From DATGZX01 sp035296965 (lineage in GTDB: Bacteria; Planctomycetota; Planctomycetia; Gemmatales; Gemmataceae), in the NCBI GenBank assembly GCA_035296965.1, contig DATGZX010000386.1, positions 1 to 41,655 on the forward strand: a DNA stretch of 41,655 nucleotides, read 5' to 3'. The translations under genes were made by a program, and so were the position numbers. Of the stretch, positions 24,984 to 34,225 are shown one piece after another; position 1 is the stretch's first letter, and each line of letters starts with the position of its first letter. The notes under the pieces are model-generated. The model was given only the letters and a program-made list of their open reading frames with translations. It had not been told where the DNA came from and made no database searches.

Positions 24984-26114
24984 ATGAGTCATATCAGGCT
25001 TGCGGGGCTCTTGGCGCTCACGCTTTTGGCCTGCATGGGATGGAATGCCGTCCAGGCCGGCGAAGCTGGGCGCGGTGAGGAGCACCACCTCCTGTACGTC
25101 GCGGCCCCGGGAATACGGGATGATCTGGCCGTTGGGGGCGCCGGCATTCTGGTCTTCGACGTTGATCGCGGCCATGCTTTTGTAAAGCGCATACCGACGC
25201 CCGCAAGTGAAAGAAAGAAACCAGAAAATATCAAAGGGATTTGCGCTTACGCCGCGAACCGGCGACTCTATTTCACCACGCTAACAAAGCTCTACTGCCT
25301 CGATTTGGAAAAGGAGATCTGCATCTGGGAAAAGGCCTTGCCTGGAGGCTGCGACCGCTTGGAGATTACGGCTGATGGCCGCCAACTCTACGTTCCTTCA
25401 CTGGAGGGTCCTCACTGGAATGTTGTCGACGCTGGTACTGGCGATCTGTTGACTCGGATTGAAACCAAAAGCGGCGCGCACAACACGATTTGCAGTCTAG
25501 ACGGGGCGCGTGCTTACCTCGCCGGCCTGAGCTCCCCGTGGCTGACCGTCATCGACACGAAGACCCGACAAGTCGTCCAGAAGGTCGGTCCGTTCAGCGC
25601 CCCCATCCGGCCTTTCACAGTCAACGCCGCCCTGACCCGCTGTTACGTCAATGTCAACGGCCTGCTCGGGTTCGAAATCGGCGACCTGACGACCGGCAAG
25701 ATGGTCGAGCGTGTAGAAGTCCAGGGCTTCCGCATGGGCTCGACCAAGCGCCACGGTTGTCCAAGCCACGGCGTCGGCCTGACGCCCGACGAGCACGAGG
25801 TCTGGGTGTGCGATGCCTTCAATCGCCGAGTCCACGTCTTTGATCTGACAACTGCGCCTCCGAAGCAGTTGTCCAGCGTTCCGCTCCGCGAGGAACCCGG
25901 CTGGGTTACGTTCAGCCTCGATGGTCGCTTCGCCTACCCGAGTACGGGAGAGGTCGTCGAGGTGAAGACCAAGAAAATCGTGGCTGCCTTGCAAGATGAA
26001 ATGGGACGCCAGGTCCACAGCGAAAAACTGCTCGAAATCGACTTCCGAGACGGGGTGCCAATCCGCAATAGCAGCCAGTTCGGCCTGGGACGCGCTGGTC
26101 GTGCTGCCGATTGA
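24984..26114 (+). CDS. Exported YncE-like beta-propeller protein
   Basis: 376 residues. A signal peptide is likely (residues 1-26: IRLAGLLALTLLACMGWNAVQAGEA, cleavage after VQA). The rest repeats blade-like units typical of YncE/cytochrome D1-type seven-bladed propellers: VFDVDRGH, RLYFTTLTKLYCLDLE, LEITADGRQLYVPS, VVDAGTGDLLTRIET, WLTVIDTKTRQVVQKV, GVGLTPDEHEVWVCDAFNRR and VTFSLDGRFAYPS. Function unknown; such periplasmic propellers often bind partner proteins or peptides. It lies between two tRNA 3'-half scars, alone, with no operon partner. Confidence 0.82.
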   Translation: MSHIRLAGLLALTLLACMGWNAVQAGEAGRGEEHHLLYVAAPGIRDDLAVGGAGILVFDVDRGHAFVKRIPTPASERKKPENIKGICAYAANRRLYFTTLTKLYCLDLEKEICIWEKALPGGCDRLEITADGRQLYVPSLEGPHWNVVDAGTGDLLTRIETKSGAHNTICSLDGARAYLAGLSSPWLTVIDTKTRQVVQKVGPFSAPIRPFTVNAALTRCYVNVNGLLGFEIGDLTTGKMVERVEVQGFRMGSTKRHGCPSHGVGLTPDEHEVWVCDAFNRRVHVFDLTTAPPKQLSSVPLREEPGWVTFSLDGRFAYPSTGEVVEVKTKKIVAALQDEMGRQVHSEKLLEIDFRDGVPIRNSSQFGLGRAGRAAD

Positions 26115-26126
26115 GGCGGTGGGAAA

Positions 26127-26187
26127 CGGAATGGTACGGGATTCGAACCCACCGGAGGTCTTTGTTACCCCCCTGGTTTTGAAGTCC
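26127..26187 (-). tRNA. tRNA-Sec-like 3' half, att-site scar
   Basis: On the minus strand: GACTTCAAAACCAG, matching the UCA anticodon loop and 3' stem of selC; a variable arm with pairable GGGGGT / ACCTCC; a T arm GTGGG-TTCGAAT-CCCGT; and an 8-base acceptor strand ACCATTCC followed by G, fitting the 8-bp acceptor and G73 of tRNA-Sec. The 5' anticodon stem does not pair and no GGAATGGT acceptor partner exists upstream, so only the 3' half is present. Confidence 0.55.
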
Positions 26188-26930
26188 CGTGCTACGTTTA
26201 TCTGGCTAGAAACGGGCTCAAAGGTGGCGGTTTTTCCGCGTTCTTGGTGGGACAACCGAACTCTAACTGAGATTGAAACGGATTTCAACCGGGAAACGAC
26301 GTAACAGTTAACGTAACAGATCGGGCCGGTTGCCTTCCTGGGCGCCGGCCCGAGTCATTGACCCCTAGCCTAATCGCCCCCAGCGCCTCGAGGCCGAACG
26401 CCCGCGGTCGTCCAGGTCAAGGTGGGCTCCGGTTAATAGCCCCTGGGTAGCCAGGATTTGCCCACGATTGCGGACGTCGCGTCATCCAGGCCCAGGTTGG
26501 CCAAAGGCCCGCCCCACGAAATGGCACCGCCGAGTGGCGTTTAGCGAACGAGCCGCCGTCTTCGCGAGGAGGACGGGACCGGCGCAATCGGCGGGGGAGG
26601 GCGCTTTGGTGTGGCAAATTGTAAGAATCAGCAGTTTTCGGAAATCAGAGCGCAAAAGACAGCTTGCTGTCTGGCCGCTCATTAAATCGTCGCCTTTTTA
26701 CATATGCCTCGGGTCGCTGCCACGCCTCGCTCAATGCAGTATTCCCCATCGGCAATGTTCATTCTGCCAAGTGGTATTCGTAAAACGATTCCACATTTTC
26801 CTTGTCGCAGTTCATCTTCCCGACCAGAATGGAATGCCAAGCGTGAACTAGGACAACAGCTCTTCTAGCTCCCTCCCTGTGGCGAACGGCCGCAGATCGG
26901 TTCGTGCGCCCTACCAATCACGGTCCAACC
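26188..26930. other. Intergenic, no supported gene
   Basis: About 740 bp. It holds one hairpin (26321-26353, 9-bp arms TCGGGCCGG / CCGGCCCGA) and a 30-bp sequence at 26474-26503 that recurs near 41110. Open frames in it are short, overlap on both strands and show no domain. Confidence 0.5.
26321..26353. terminator. GC hairpin, possible terminator
   Basis: Perfect 9-bp stem (TCGGGCCGG with CCGGCCCGA) and a 15-base loop, 207 bp after the propeller gene. No T-run follows, so it is a weak terminator candidate. Confidence 0.35.
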
Positions 26931-28466
26931 ATGAATTCCTTCCCCGAGTTTGAAGCCGCCTTCATTCCAAGTCTTCAGCAGGAGCGCTCCGATCTGCAAG
27001 GACTACAGGGGGCTTCTGAAGCACAGCTCTCAGCCTGGGTTCAGCCCTTGTTCCAACAGTATCTCGGCTATTCGCATTGGAAGGAGATCACGCGGGAAGC
27101 AAGCACCCCGATAGGGTCCAAGGGCAGCAAGCAACTCTTCCCGGATCTGCGCATTAATGTCCTCGATAATGGAGTCATCTTCGTGGAGTGTAAGCGCTCG
27201 GGGCGACTGGAGGGGCCAAAGGGCCAAGATGAGTTAAATGATGCCGTGAGCCAACTGCGAGCTTACATTCGCGCATACGTTGATCAAGCGAGCGTCAAGC
27301 CTAAGACGGTTCTTGGCATCGTCACGGATGGCAACCGATGGTTGCTCATGGGACTTAACAGAACGAATGAGTTTCACACGGTGGCCGAGTGGGCTTTCCT
27401 AACCGATGACCCGAAGCTTCTTGCGCAACGCCTCTGGCTGTTGGCGAAGCCGGCGCTCGCGCAACCCACATCTGCGCTGGTCGAGTTTCTTGCCCGCCGC
27501 ACGCTTTTGGATGTTCTGAAAGAAAACACGCGATGGCTGACAAAGAAGGTTAACGAGAAGCTGCCGGAGGGAGCCGTCTCGGAGGATTCAATCGGTAAAT
27601 GGCTGCGCGATGCATTCTCAGATCCCGTATCTACTCGGCTAATGCCCGTGGAGGCGCCGTCCATTAAGGATTCTCAGCGGCAGGAACCACTACTCGAGGT
27701 AACCGGTCCGATAGCCATCCCTCCACCGATAGAACCAGCCGGTCGGCGAGTTACGCTGAGTGATTTGCTTGGTGCTGGGCTGCTTGTTCCGCAGGACATT
27801 CTGTTCATTGAAGTCGATGGTCGGAAGCAGACAGCGAGCATCAGCCCCGATGGAAGTGTCGACGTCGCCGGCACGGTGTTCGAGTCCGTATCGCCCGCCG
27901 CATTGCGCGTTCTCGAGTTAGCCGGCAAAGCGCGCAGGGCCGTGAACGGATGGGCCGCTTTTCGCGTCCAGCGTGGAGGACAAGACATTGGTTCTCTTAT
28001 CGAACTCCGCGCACAGTATGAAGATCGCCAACAGGTAGAGTCCCCAACTGCGGAGGCCCAAGGCCCTGAGGCCCCCGCCGAAGTAGATAACAACCCGGCA
28101 GTGACTCTTGCCGCTGAGCAGCTGAAGCCCTTGTTGGGGCTCTTGCCGGAATTAATGGTGAATCCGAGCAAGTCAGGGATCTCGCTGTATGCGGGAAAAC
28201 TCGTGGTAGCCTATGCCTATCCTCGAAAGAAAGGGATGCCCAAACTACGCGTTTATGTTGGAGAGACTTTCCCGGATTGGACCACTCCCGATCCGACCTA
28301 TGCCTTCTGGTGCTATGTCGACGACTGGATCGCAAATATTCCGCGAGTAGTCAACCTGCTTAAGGCGGCACCTCGCTGCCGTGCCGAAGACCTGGCGGCT
28401 GGGAAAGACGCATACGCTCGCAGGGAAGACCCGGGTAGAGGCACACTCACTTTCGCCGCGCAATGA
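26931..28466 (+). CDS. Solitary PD-(D/E)XK nuclease-like protein with RAMA domain
   Basis: 511 residues from the ATG at 26931 (a GTG at 26904 is also in frame). The N-terminal part looks like the HsdR-N / type I restriction nuclease fold: FPD72LRINVLDNGVIFVE86CK88 gives the D...ExK catalytic set, followed by LRAYIRAYV and GIVTDGNRWLLM. A RAMA-type domain lies at about 274-346 (VTLSDLLGAGLLVPQDILF, ISPDGSVDVAG, NGWAAF), a module linked to restriction systems and modified-base reading. The C-terminal 110 residues (LKPLLGLLPELMVNPSKSGI, KLRVYVGETF) resemble a DUF5655-like domain. No helicase or methylase is adjacent. A stand-alone defence nuclease is plausible but inferred. Confidence 0.72.
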   Translation: MNSFPEFEAAFIPSLQQERSDLQGLQGASEAQLSAWVQPLFQQYLGYSHWKEITREASTPIGSKGSKQLFPDLRINVLDNGVIFVECKRSGRLEGPKGQDELNDAVSQLRAYIRAYVDQASVKPKTVLGIVTDGNRWLLMGLNRTNEFHTVAEWAFLTDDPKLLAQRLWLLAKPALAQPTSALVEFLARRTLLDVLKENTRWLTKKVNEKLPEGAVSEDSIGKWLRDAFSDPVSTRLMPVEAPSIKDSQRQEPLLEVTGPIAIPPPIEPAGRRVTLSDLLGAGLLVPQDILFIEVDGRKQTASISPDGSVDVAGTVFESVSPAALRVLELAGKARRAVNGWAAFRVQRGGQDIGSLIELRAQYEDRQQVESPTAEAQGPEAPAEVDNNPAVTLAAEQLKPLLGLLPELMVNPSKSGISLYAGKLVVAYAYPRKKGMPKLRVYVGETFPDWTTPDPTYAFWCYVDDWIANIPRVVNLLKAAPRCRAEDLAAGKDAYARREDPGRGTLTFAAQ

Positions 28467-28788
28467 ATGGCGTTAGACCACGCAACGCCAGGAGTAGCAG
28501 AGTCGCCGGCACTGCAGACCCAAAAGGGAGCCAGTTGCATCCAAGTGAATCCCTTCTTGCCACGTTTTCGGAATAAACATCGGCCAAACGAAATCCTGCC
28601 CGGCGTTCAGCCAAATCAGGCCGGGCGTACGAACCGACCTTCTAAATCTGCAGCCTTGCGTGCGAATCGTAGAAGTTCAGGATTTGCGACCAGGCGGATG
28701 GTACACTCATCGACTGCGATTCTGGACCCCGCTTTAGGGGGTTGCGTGAGGTTGTTCCGCTGGGAGATTCGCCTCTCTGGTGTCGCCG
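28467..28788. other. Intergenic before ECF sigma gene
   Basis: 322 bp with no gene seen. A 7-bp GC stem (GCCCGGC at 28598-28604 with GCCGGGC at 28620-28626) may end the nuclease transcript. No clear promoter for the sigma gene is claimed. Confidence 0.4.
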
Positions 28789-29358
28789 ATGAGCGATGTG
28801 ACGCACATCCTGTCCGCCATCGAGCAAGGCGATCCGCACGCTGCGGAGCAATTATTGCCACTGGTCTACGACGAACTGCGCAAGCTAGCGGCACAGAAGC
28901 TGGCGCAGGAGAAACCTGGCAAGACGCTCCAGGCAACCGCGCTCGTTCATGAGGCGTACTTACGGCTGGTGGATGTGGAGGGTGCACAGCACTGGGATAG
29001 CCGTGGACACTTCTTCGCCGCCGCCGCCGAAGCCATGCGCCGCATCTTGATCGATCAGGCTCGGCGCAAGCGGCGGCCCAAGCACGGGGGCGATCGCAAA
29101 CGCGTCGATCTGGATGAGGCCCTTTCCCTCAGCGAAGCCGCCGATGGCGACGACTTGCTGGCCCTCGATGAGGCACTGGCAAAGCTCGCCGTGGAGGAGC
29201 CGGCCAAGGCCGAGCTGGTCAAGCTGCATTTCTTCGCTGGCTTGACCCTGGAAGATGCCGGCCGGATTCTCGGCATCGCGCCCCGCACTGCCAAGCGGCA
29301 CTGGGCATATGCCCGCGCCTGGCTGTACGCCGCCGTCCGCGATGCCGCGTTGGAGTGA
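28789..29358 (+). CDS. ECF sigma factor, TIGR02999-like
   Basis: 189 residues from ATG 28789 (MSDVTHILSAIEQGDPHAAEQL); a GTG at 28780 is also possible. Region 2 shows LLPLVYDELRKLAAQKL, ATALVHEAYLRLVD and HFFAAAAEAMRRILID; the linker QARRKRRPKHGGDRKRV is typical; region 4 shows VKLHFFAGLTLEDAGRILGI and TAKRHWAYARAWL. This is the sigma group that in planctomycetes commonly precedes a Ser/Thr kinase gene, as here (109 bp gap). No anti-sigma factor is visible; the kinase next door is the likely controller. Confidence 0.92.
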   Translation: MSDVTHILSAIEQGDPHAAEQLLPLVYDELRKLAAQKLAQEKPGKTLQATALVHEAYLRLVDVEGAQHWDSRGHFFAAAAEAMRRILIDQARRKRRPKHGGDRKRVDLDEALSLSEAADGDDLLALDEALAKLAVEEPAKAELVKLHFFAGLTLEDAGRILGIAPRTAKRHWAYARAWLYAAVRDAALE

Positions 29359-29392
29359 TGAGTACTAACTCATTACTCGTTACTCATCACTT
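29359..29392. repeat. Short ACTCATTACTC-type repeat
   Basis: TGAGTACTAACTCATTACTC, then GTTACTCATCACTTT: degenerate repeats of ACTCATTACTC directly after the sigma stop codon. Only this copy was noticed in the window. Confidence 0.4.
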
Positions 29393-29466
29393 TCTTGATT
29401 TTTCGTGGCCCCCAAACGGCCGCAAACTCGCATTGTTTCTCGAACGGGCATCAAGGAGCCGAAATC

Positions 29467-32400
29467 GTGGACCGATCTAAACTTGAACGGGACGATATTT
29501 TCTGTGCCGCCATCGAGTTGGCGTCGCCGGCGGAGCGTGCCGCCTACCTCGACCAGGTCTGCGGCGACGATCTCGACACCCGCCGGCGTGTCGAACGGCT
29601 CCTGGAGGCCCATTCTCAGGCCGGAAGCTTTCTCGGCGCCCGCCCTGCCATCGTGGCGACCACCACCGATTTGCCTGCTGAGTCCTCTGGGAGCCCGATC
29701 GGTCCGTACAAGCTGCTGCAGGAGATCGGCACGGGGGGAATGGGGGTCGTCTGGATGGCGGAGCAGACCCGGCCGGTGCAGCGCAAGGTGGCCCTGAAGA
29801 TCATCAAGGCGGGCATGGATAGCAGGCAGGTGTTGGCCCGCTTTGAGGCCGAGCGCCAGGCACTGGCCTTGATGGACCACCCCAACATCGCCAAGGTTTT
29901 CGACGGCGGCGCCACGGCAGTGGGCCGGCCCTTCTTCGTCATGGAGCTGGTCAAGGGCCAGCCGATCACGCAGTATTGCGACGAGCACCGGCTGACGCCA
30001 CGCCAACGCCTGGAACTGTTCGTACCCGTCTGCCAGGCGATCCAGCACGCGCACCAGAAGGGCATCATTCACCGCGACGTCAAGCCCTCGAATGTCCTGG
30101 TTGCACCCTACGACGGCAAACCGGTCGTCAAGGTCATCGACTTCGGCGTGGCCAAGGCGACGGGCCAACGGCTTACCGAGAAGACGTTGTTCACGGAATT
30201 GGGCGCGGTGGTCGGGACGCTCGAGTACATGAGCCCCGAGCAGGCCGAGCTGAACAACCAGGACATCGACACGCGCAGCGACATTTATGCGCTGGGCGTG
30301 CTGCTGTACGAGCTTCTCACCGGCAGCACGCCACTGACGCGCCAGCAGCTCAAGCAGGCCGCGTTCAACGAGATGTTGCGGATGATCCGCGAGGAGGAGC
30401 CGCCCAAGCCGAGCACGCGGCTGTCGGATTCGAAGGATTCCCTGCCGTCGATCTCGGCGCAGCGGCACACGGAACCCGCGAAGCTGACCAAGCTGGTCCG
30501 CGGCGAGCTGGACTGGATCGTGATGAAGGCCCTGGAGAAGGACCGCAACCGCCGCTATGAGACGGCCAACGGCTTCGCGCAGGATCTGCAGCGATACCTG
30601 GCGGATGAGCCGGTGCAGGCCTGCCCACCGTCGGCGTGGTATCGCTTCCACAAGTTCACGCAGCGGCACAAGGCGGGGCTACGCATTGCAGCGGCGGCAG
30701 CCCTGGTGTTGCTGTTGGCCATCGCCGGCGTCAGCTGGGCGCTCTGGGATCAGGCTGCGCGTCGCACCGAGCTGGCCGAGCGCATGGCCGAGACGGAATG
30801 GACGGTGAGCGCGGCGCTGGTCCAGACGGAGCAGTGGCGCAAGCAGGCCGGCGACGCGCCGATCGCAACGAGCCAGGAGGCGGATGCCGTCCTGGCGCTA
30901 TGGCGACAGGCGGAAGCGTCGCTGGCCCAGGCGGAGACCGCCTTGCGGACCGGCACGGCCGACGACCGTTTGCGTCAGCAGGTCATGGACGAACGACAGC
31001 AGATCGAACAGGGACGCGCGCAGGCGCAGCGGACGGCAAAACTGTTCCGCGACCTCGATGACGCCCGCATGACGCAATCGATCTGGATCGAAACCCATTG
31101 GGACTATGCCAGTGCCTCCACGAAGTATGCCGCGGCGTTCGCGGCCTACGGTTTGGAAGTCAAGCCGGGACCAGCCGAAGAGCTGGCGCGGCGCATCCGC
31201 GCGGAGCAACCCGCCATCCGCGAGGCCCTGATCGTGGCACTCGAGAACTGGTGCTCCACCGCCGCGTCGGCAAAGACAGCGGAACTGGCGAACCTGGTGC
31301 TGGCGATCGCGGCCGCTGCAGATGACGATCCGTGGCGGCGGCAATTTCGCGCCGCGGCCAGTGCTGGGGACGTCACGTCACTGCGCGCCTTGAGCCGCCA
31401 AGCAAGGCGGCTGTGCCTGCCACCTTCCAGTCTCCTTTTGCTGGCCGCGAGGCTGAGTTCTCAAGGCGACCTCGACGAAGCCGTGACTCTGCTACGCTGG
31501 GCGCGCGGCCGGCACCTTACGGATTTTTGGATCCATTTTGACCTGGGAGCTCGCCTGAGACCGGACGACGATAAATCCGATAAATCCCCCAAGATCCTGG
31601 AAGAAGCAATCGGCTGTTACCGAACAGCCTTGGCGCTGCGTCCGGCTGCCGTCGCAGCCCACAATAACCTCGGCCTCGCTCTCCTGGCCGAGAAGCAGTT
31701 AGACGAAGCCATCGCCGAATGCAGGAAGGCCATCGAACTCAACCCCAAATTCGCAAGGGCCCACACAAGCCTCGGCCTCGCCCTCCAGGCTAACAACCTG
31801 TTGAATGAGGCCATGGTCGAATACCGCAAGGCCATCGACCTCGATCCCAAGTTCGCGCCGGCCCATAACGGCCTCGGCAACGCTCTAATGGCCAAGAACC
31901 AGTTAGACGAAGCCATGGGCGAATACCGCAAGGCCATCGCCCTCGATCCCAGGTTCGCGCCTGCCCACTCCAACCTCGGCAACGCTCTAATGGCCAAGAA
32001 CCAGTTGGACGAAGCCATCGCTGAATGCAGGAGGGCCATCGAACTCAACCCCAAGCTCGCGAGGCCACACCACAACCTCGGGAACGCGCTCATGGCCAAG
32101 AACCAGTTGGGCGAAGCCATCGCCGAATACAGGAAAGCCATGGAACTCGATCCTGAGTTGGCGGTGGCCCACATTGGCCTGGGCAACGCCCTCGAGGCTA
32201 AGAACCTGTTGAATGAGGCCATGGCCGAATACCGCAAGGCCATCGACCTCGATCCCAAGTTGGCGCCGGCCCATAGCGGCCTCGGCGCGATCCTGTGTGA
32301 TGTGAAGCACGATTACGACGGGGCCATCATCGAGTTCCGCCAGTGCATCGAGCTCGATCCCAAGGAAGCAATGTTCCACAACAACCTCGGCAATGCTCTC

Positions 32401-33854
32401 CGCAAAAAGAACCAGTTGGACGAGGCCAGCGCCGAATTCCGGAAGGCCATCGACCTCGATCCCAAGTTGGCGCTGGCCCCAGTGGCCTCGGCGACGTTCT
32501 GCAGGCGAAGAACCAGTTAGACGAAGCCATCGCCGCATTCAAGAAGGCCATCGAACTCAACCCCGAATATGCCCAGGCCCACAATAACCTCGGCAACGCG
32601 CTGAACACCAAGAAGCAGTGGGACGAAGCCATCGCCGAATACAGGAAGGCCATCGAACTCAACCCCAAGCTGGCGGAGGTCCACGACAACCTCGGCTGGA
32701 CGCTCCGCGCCAAGAACCAGTTGGACGAAGCCATCGTCGAATACAAGAAAGCCATTGAACTCAACCCCCAATTCGCAAAGGCCCACATCAACCTCGGCGA
32801 CGCGCTGCAGGCCAAGAGCCAGTTGGATGAAGCCATCGCCGAATACAGGAAGGTCATCGAACTCGACCCCAAATACGCGGAGGCCCACAACGAGCTCGGT
32901 CTCGTGCTGCAGGCCAAGAAGCAATTGGACGCAGCCATCGCCGAATTCAAGAACGCCATCGAACTCAACCCCAAGCTCGTGCCGCCCCACCTCAACCTCG
33001 GCTCCGCGCTGCTGGACAACAAGCAGTTGGACGAGGCCAGCCCCGAATACAAGAAGGCCATCGAGCTCGATCCCAAGTACGCGCCGGCCCACTTCGGCCT
33101 CGGCATGGTACTGGAGGCCAAAAACCAGTTGGACGAAGCCATCGCCGAATACCGCCAGGCCATCGATCTTCAACCGGATTATGCCGAGGCACACTGCAAT
33201 CTGGCCAAAGTTCTTTATTTACAGGGGCAATTATCCGCCTGTCTCGATTTCTATAAACGAGGGCACTCGTTAGGCAGCAAGCGCAAGGACTGGCACTACC
33301 CGTCGGCGCAATGGGTAGCCAACGCCGAACGGCTCGTCCGGTTGGAGGCGAAGTTGGCCGACGTTCTGGCGGGGAAAGCCACGCCGGCGGACAACGGCGA
33401 ACTCCTTGGCCTCCTGGAAGTGTGCCGGCTGCAACGCCGGTACGTCGCCGCCGCCCGGCTCTACGCCGACGGCTTCACCGCCGACCCAAAACTGCCTGAC
33501 GACGTAAAGGGTTGCCATCGTTATAACGCCGCCTGCTTCGCCGCCTTGGCCGCTGCGGGTCAAGGGACGGACGCCGGCAAAATCGACGACCAGGAACATC
33601 GCCGGCTGCGCCAACAGGCCTTGGCCTGGCTCCGGGCCGACTTGGAGGCGTGGAGCAAACAACTCGACGGTGGCAAGGCAGACGAACGCCGATCCGCGCT
33701 GGCCGCGCTGGAGCATTGGCAAGGCGACACGGACCTGGCCAGTGTGCGTGACGTGGATGCGCTGCAAAAGCTGTCGGCCCAGGAGCAGGAGCCGTGGCGG
33801 AAACTGTGGGCCGACGCGGCGGAAGTGCTGAAGAAGGCCGGCAACGCCAAGTGA
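29467..33854 (+). CDS. Ser/Thr protein kinase with long TPR array (one frameshift)
   Basis: GTG start at 29467 after AAGGAG. Kinase domain: P-loop GTGGMGVVW (88-96), K111 in VALK, HRDVKPSN (about 202-209), DFGVAK (about 225-230), EYMSPEQAE. One membrane helix at about 404-427, then an alpha-helical linker, about 16 TPR units of 34 residues (LDEAIAEYRKAIELNPKLA type) and a C-terminal helical region. The first frame stops at 32520. Near 32479-32480 the expected His codon of a TPR (DPKLALA-H-SGLGDVL) has lost one base, after which the array continues in the next frame to 33854. Restored length would be about 1462 residues. Either a sequencing error or a real disruption. It is paired with the upstream ECF sigma factor, a common planctomycete arrangement, and is probably a transmembrane signalling kinase. 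Confidence 0.85.
31620..33200 (+). repeat. Tandem 102-bp coding repeats (TPR array)
   Basis: About 16 near-exact 102-bp periods inside the kinase gene, each encoding one TPR with the recurring segments GACGAAGCCATCGCCGAATAC and AAGGCCATCGA; the high DNA similarity suggests repeat expansion and homogenisation. The frameshift lies in the ninth unit. Confidence 0.85.
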
Positions 33855-33872
33855 ATGACGCTGCCGTGCCAA

Positions 33873-33921
33873 CGCGAAACGGAGTTTCGCGGAGTGGGTT
33901 CCCAAACAGATTTTGGGAACC
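33873..33921. terminator. Two adjacent hairpins after the kinase gene
   Basis: CGCGAAAC-GGA-GTTTCGCG (33873-33891) and GGTTCCCAAA-CAGAT-TTTGGGAACC (33897-33921), a perfect 10-bp stem. They begin 19 bp after the kinase stop. No T-run follows; either transcript ends or repeat palindromes. Confidence 0.4.
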
Positions 33922-33959
33922 AGGCGAACACCAAAAAAGAAAAGCGGCCGGTGAGCAAT

Positions 33960-34225
33960 TGGCGCTGCTTTGCAGCCCACAGTACGGAGGAACGAAGGGC
34001 GAGAGTAAGGAGGATCCTATGATGTCGTTGAGGGCCGCGGGTCGAGGTGACCGTAGAGACCTTGGTGCTTTGTGCCCGTCGGTGAGTATGGTCCCGGGAG
34101 CTGGTGACCACAACACTGGTGACACGCTGCGTCGTGATCCCGTTTGGGAGACTGCTCGTAACCCTGTCGCTCCCGCGCCCGCAGCCCCCTTGGACAATCG
34201 GTTCCCCCTTATTGTGGAGGCTGCC
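33960..34225 (+). ncRNA. Candidate IS110 bridge RNA region
   Basis: The 5' non-coding stretch of an IS110 element is where the bridge RNA that guides DEDD recombinases is encoded (established for IS621 and relatives). Here it contains several short pairable segments and a direct repeat CTGGTGAC at 34101-34108 and 34116-34123, the latter flanked by TCCCGTTTGGGA-type hairpins. The exact RNA ends and its target and donor loops cannot be set by eye. Confidence 0.4.

Noticed and set aside
26468..26851. 127-residue open frame in the intergenic region
   Set aside because: No domain, no ribosome-binding site and equally long frames on the other strand.
31620..33200. CRISPR-like regular repeats
   Set aside because: The period of 102 bp with no spacers encodes TPR units in frame; likewise the repeats at 37780-38460 encode beta-helix rungs.
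33794..34225. Upstream extension of the IS110 transposase frame
   Set aside because: It overlaps the kinase C-terminus and the non-coding part of the IS; family homology begins only after 34226.
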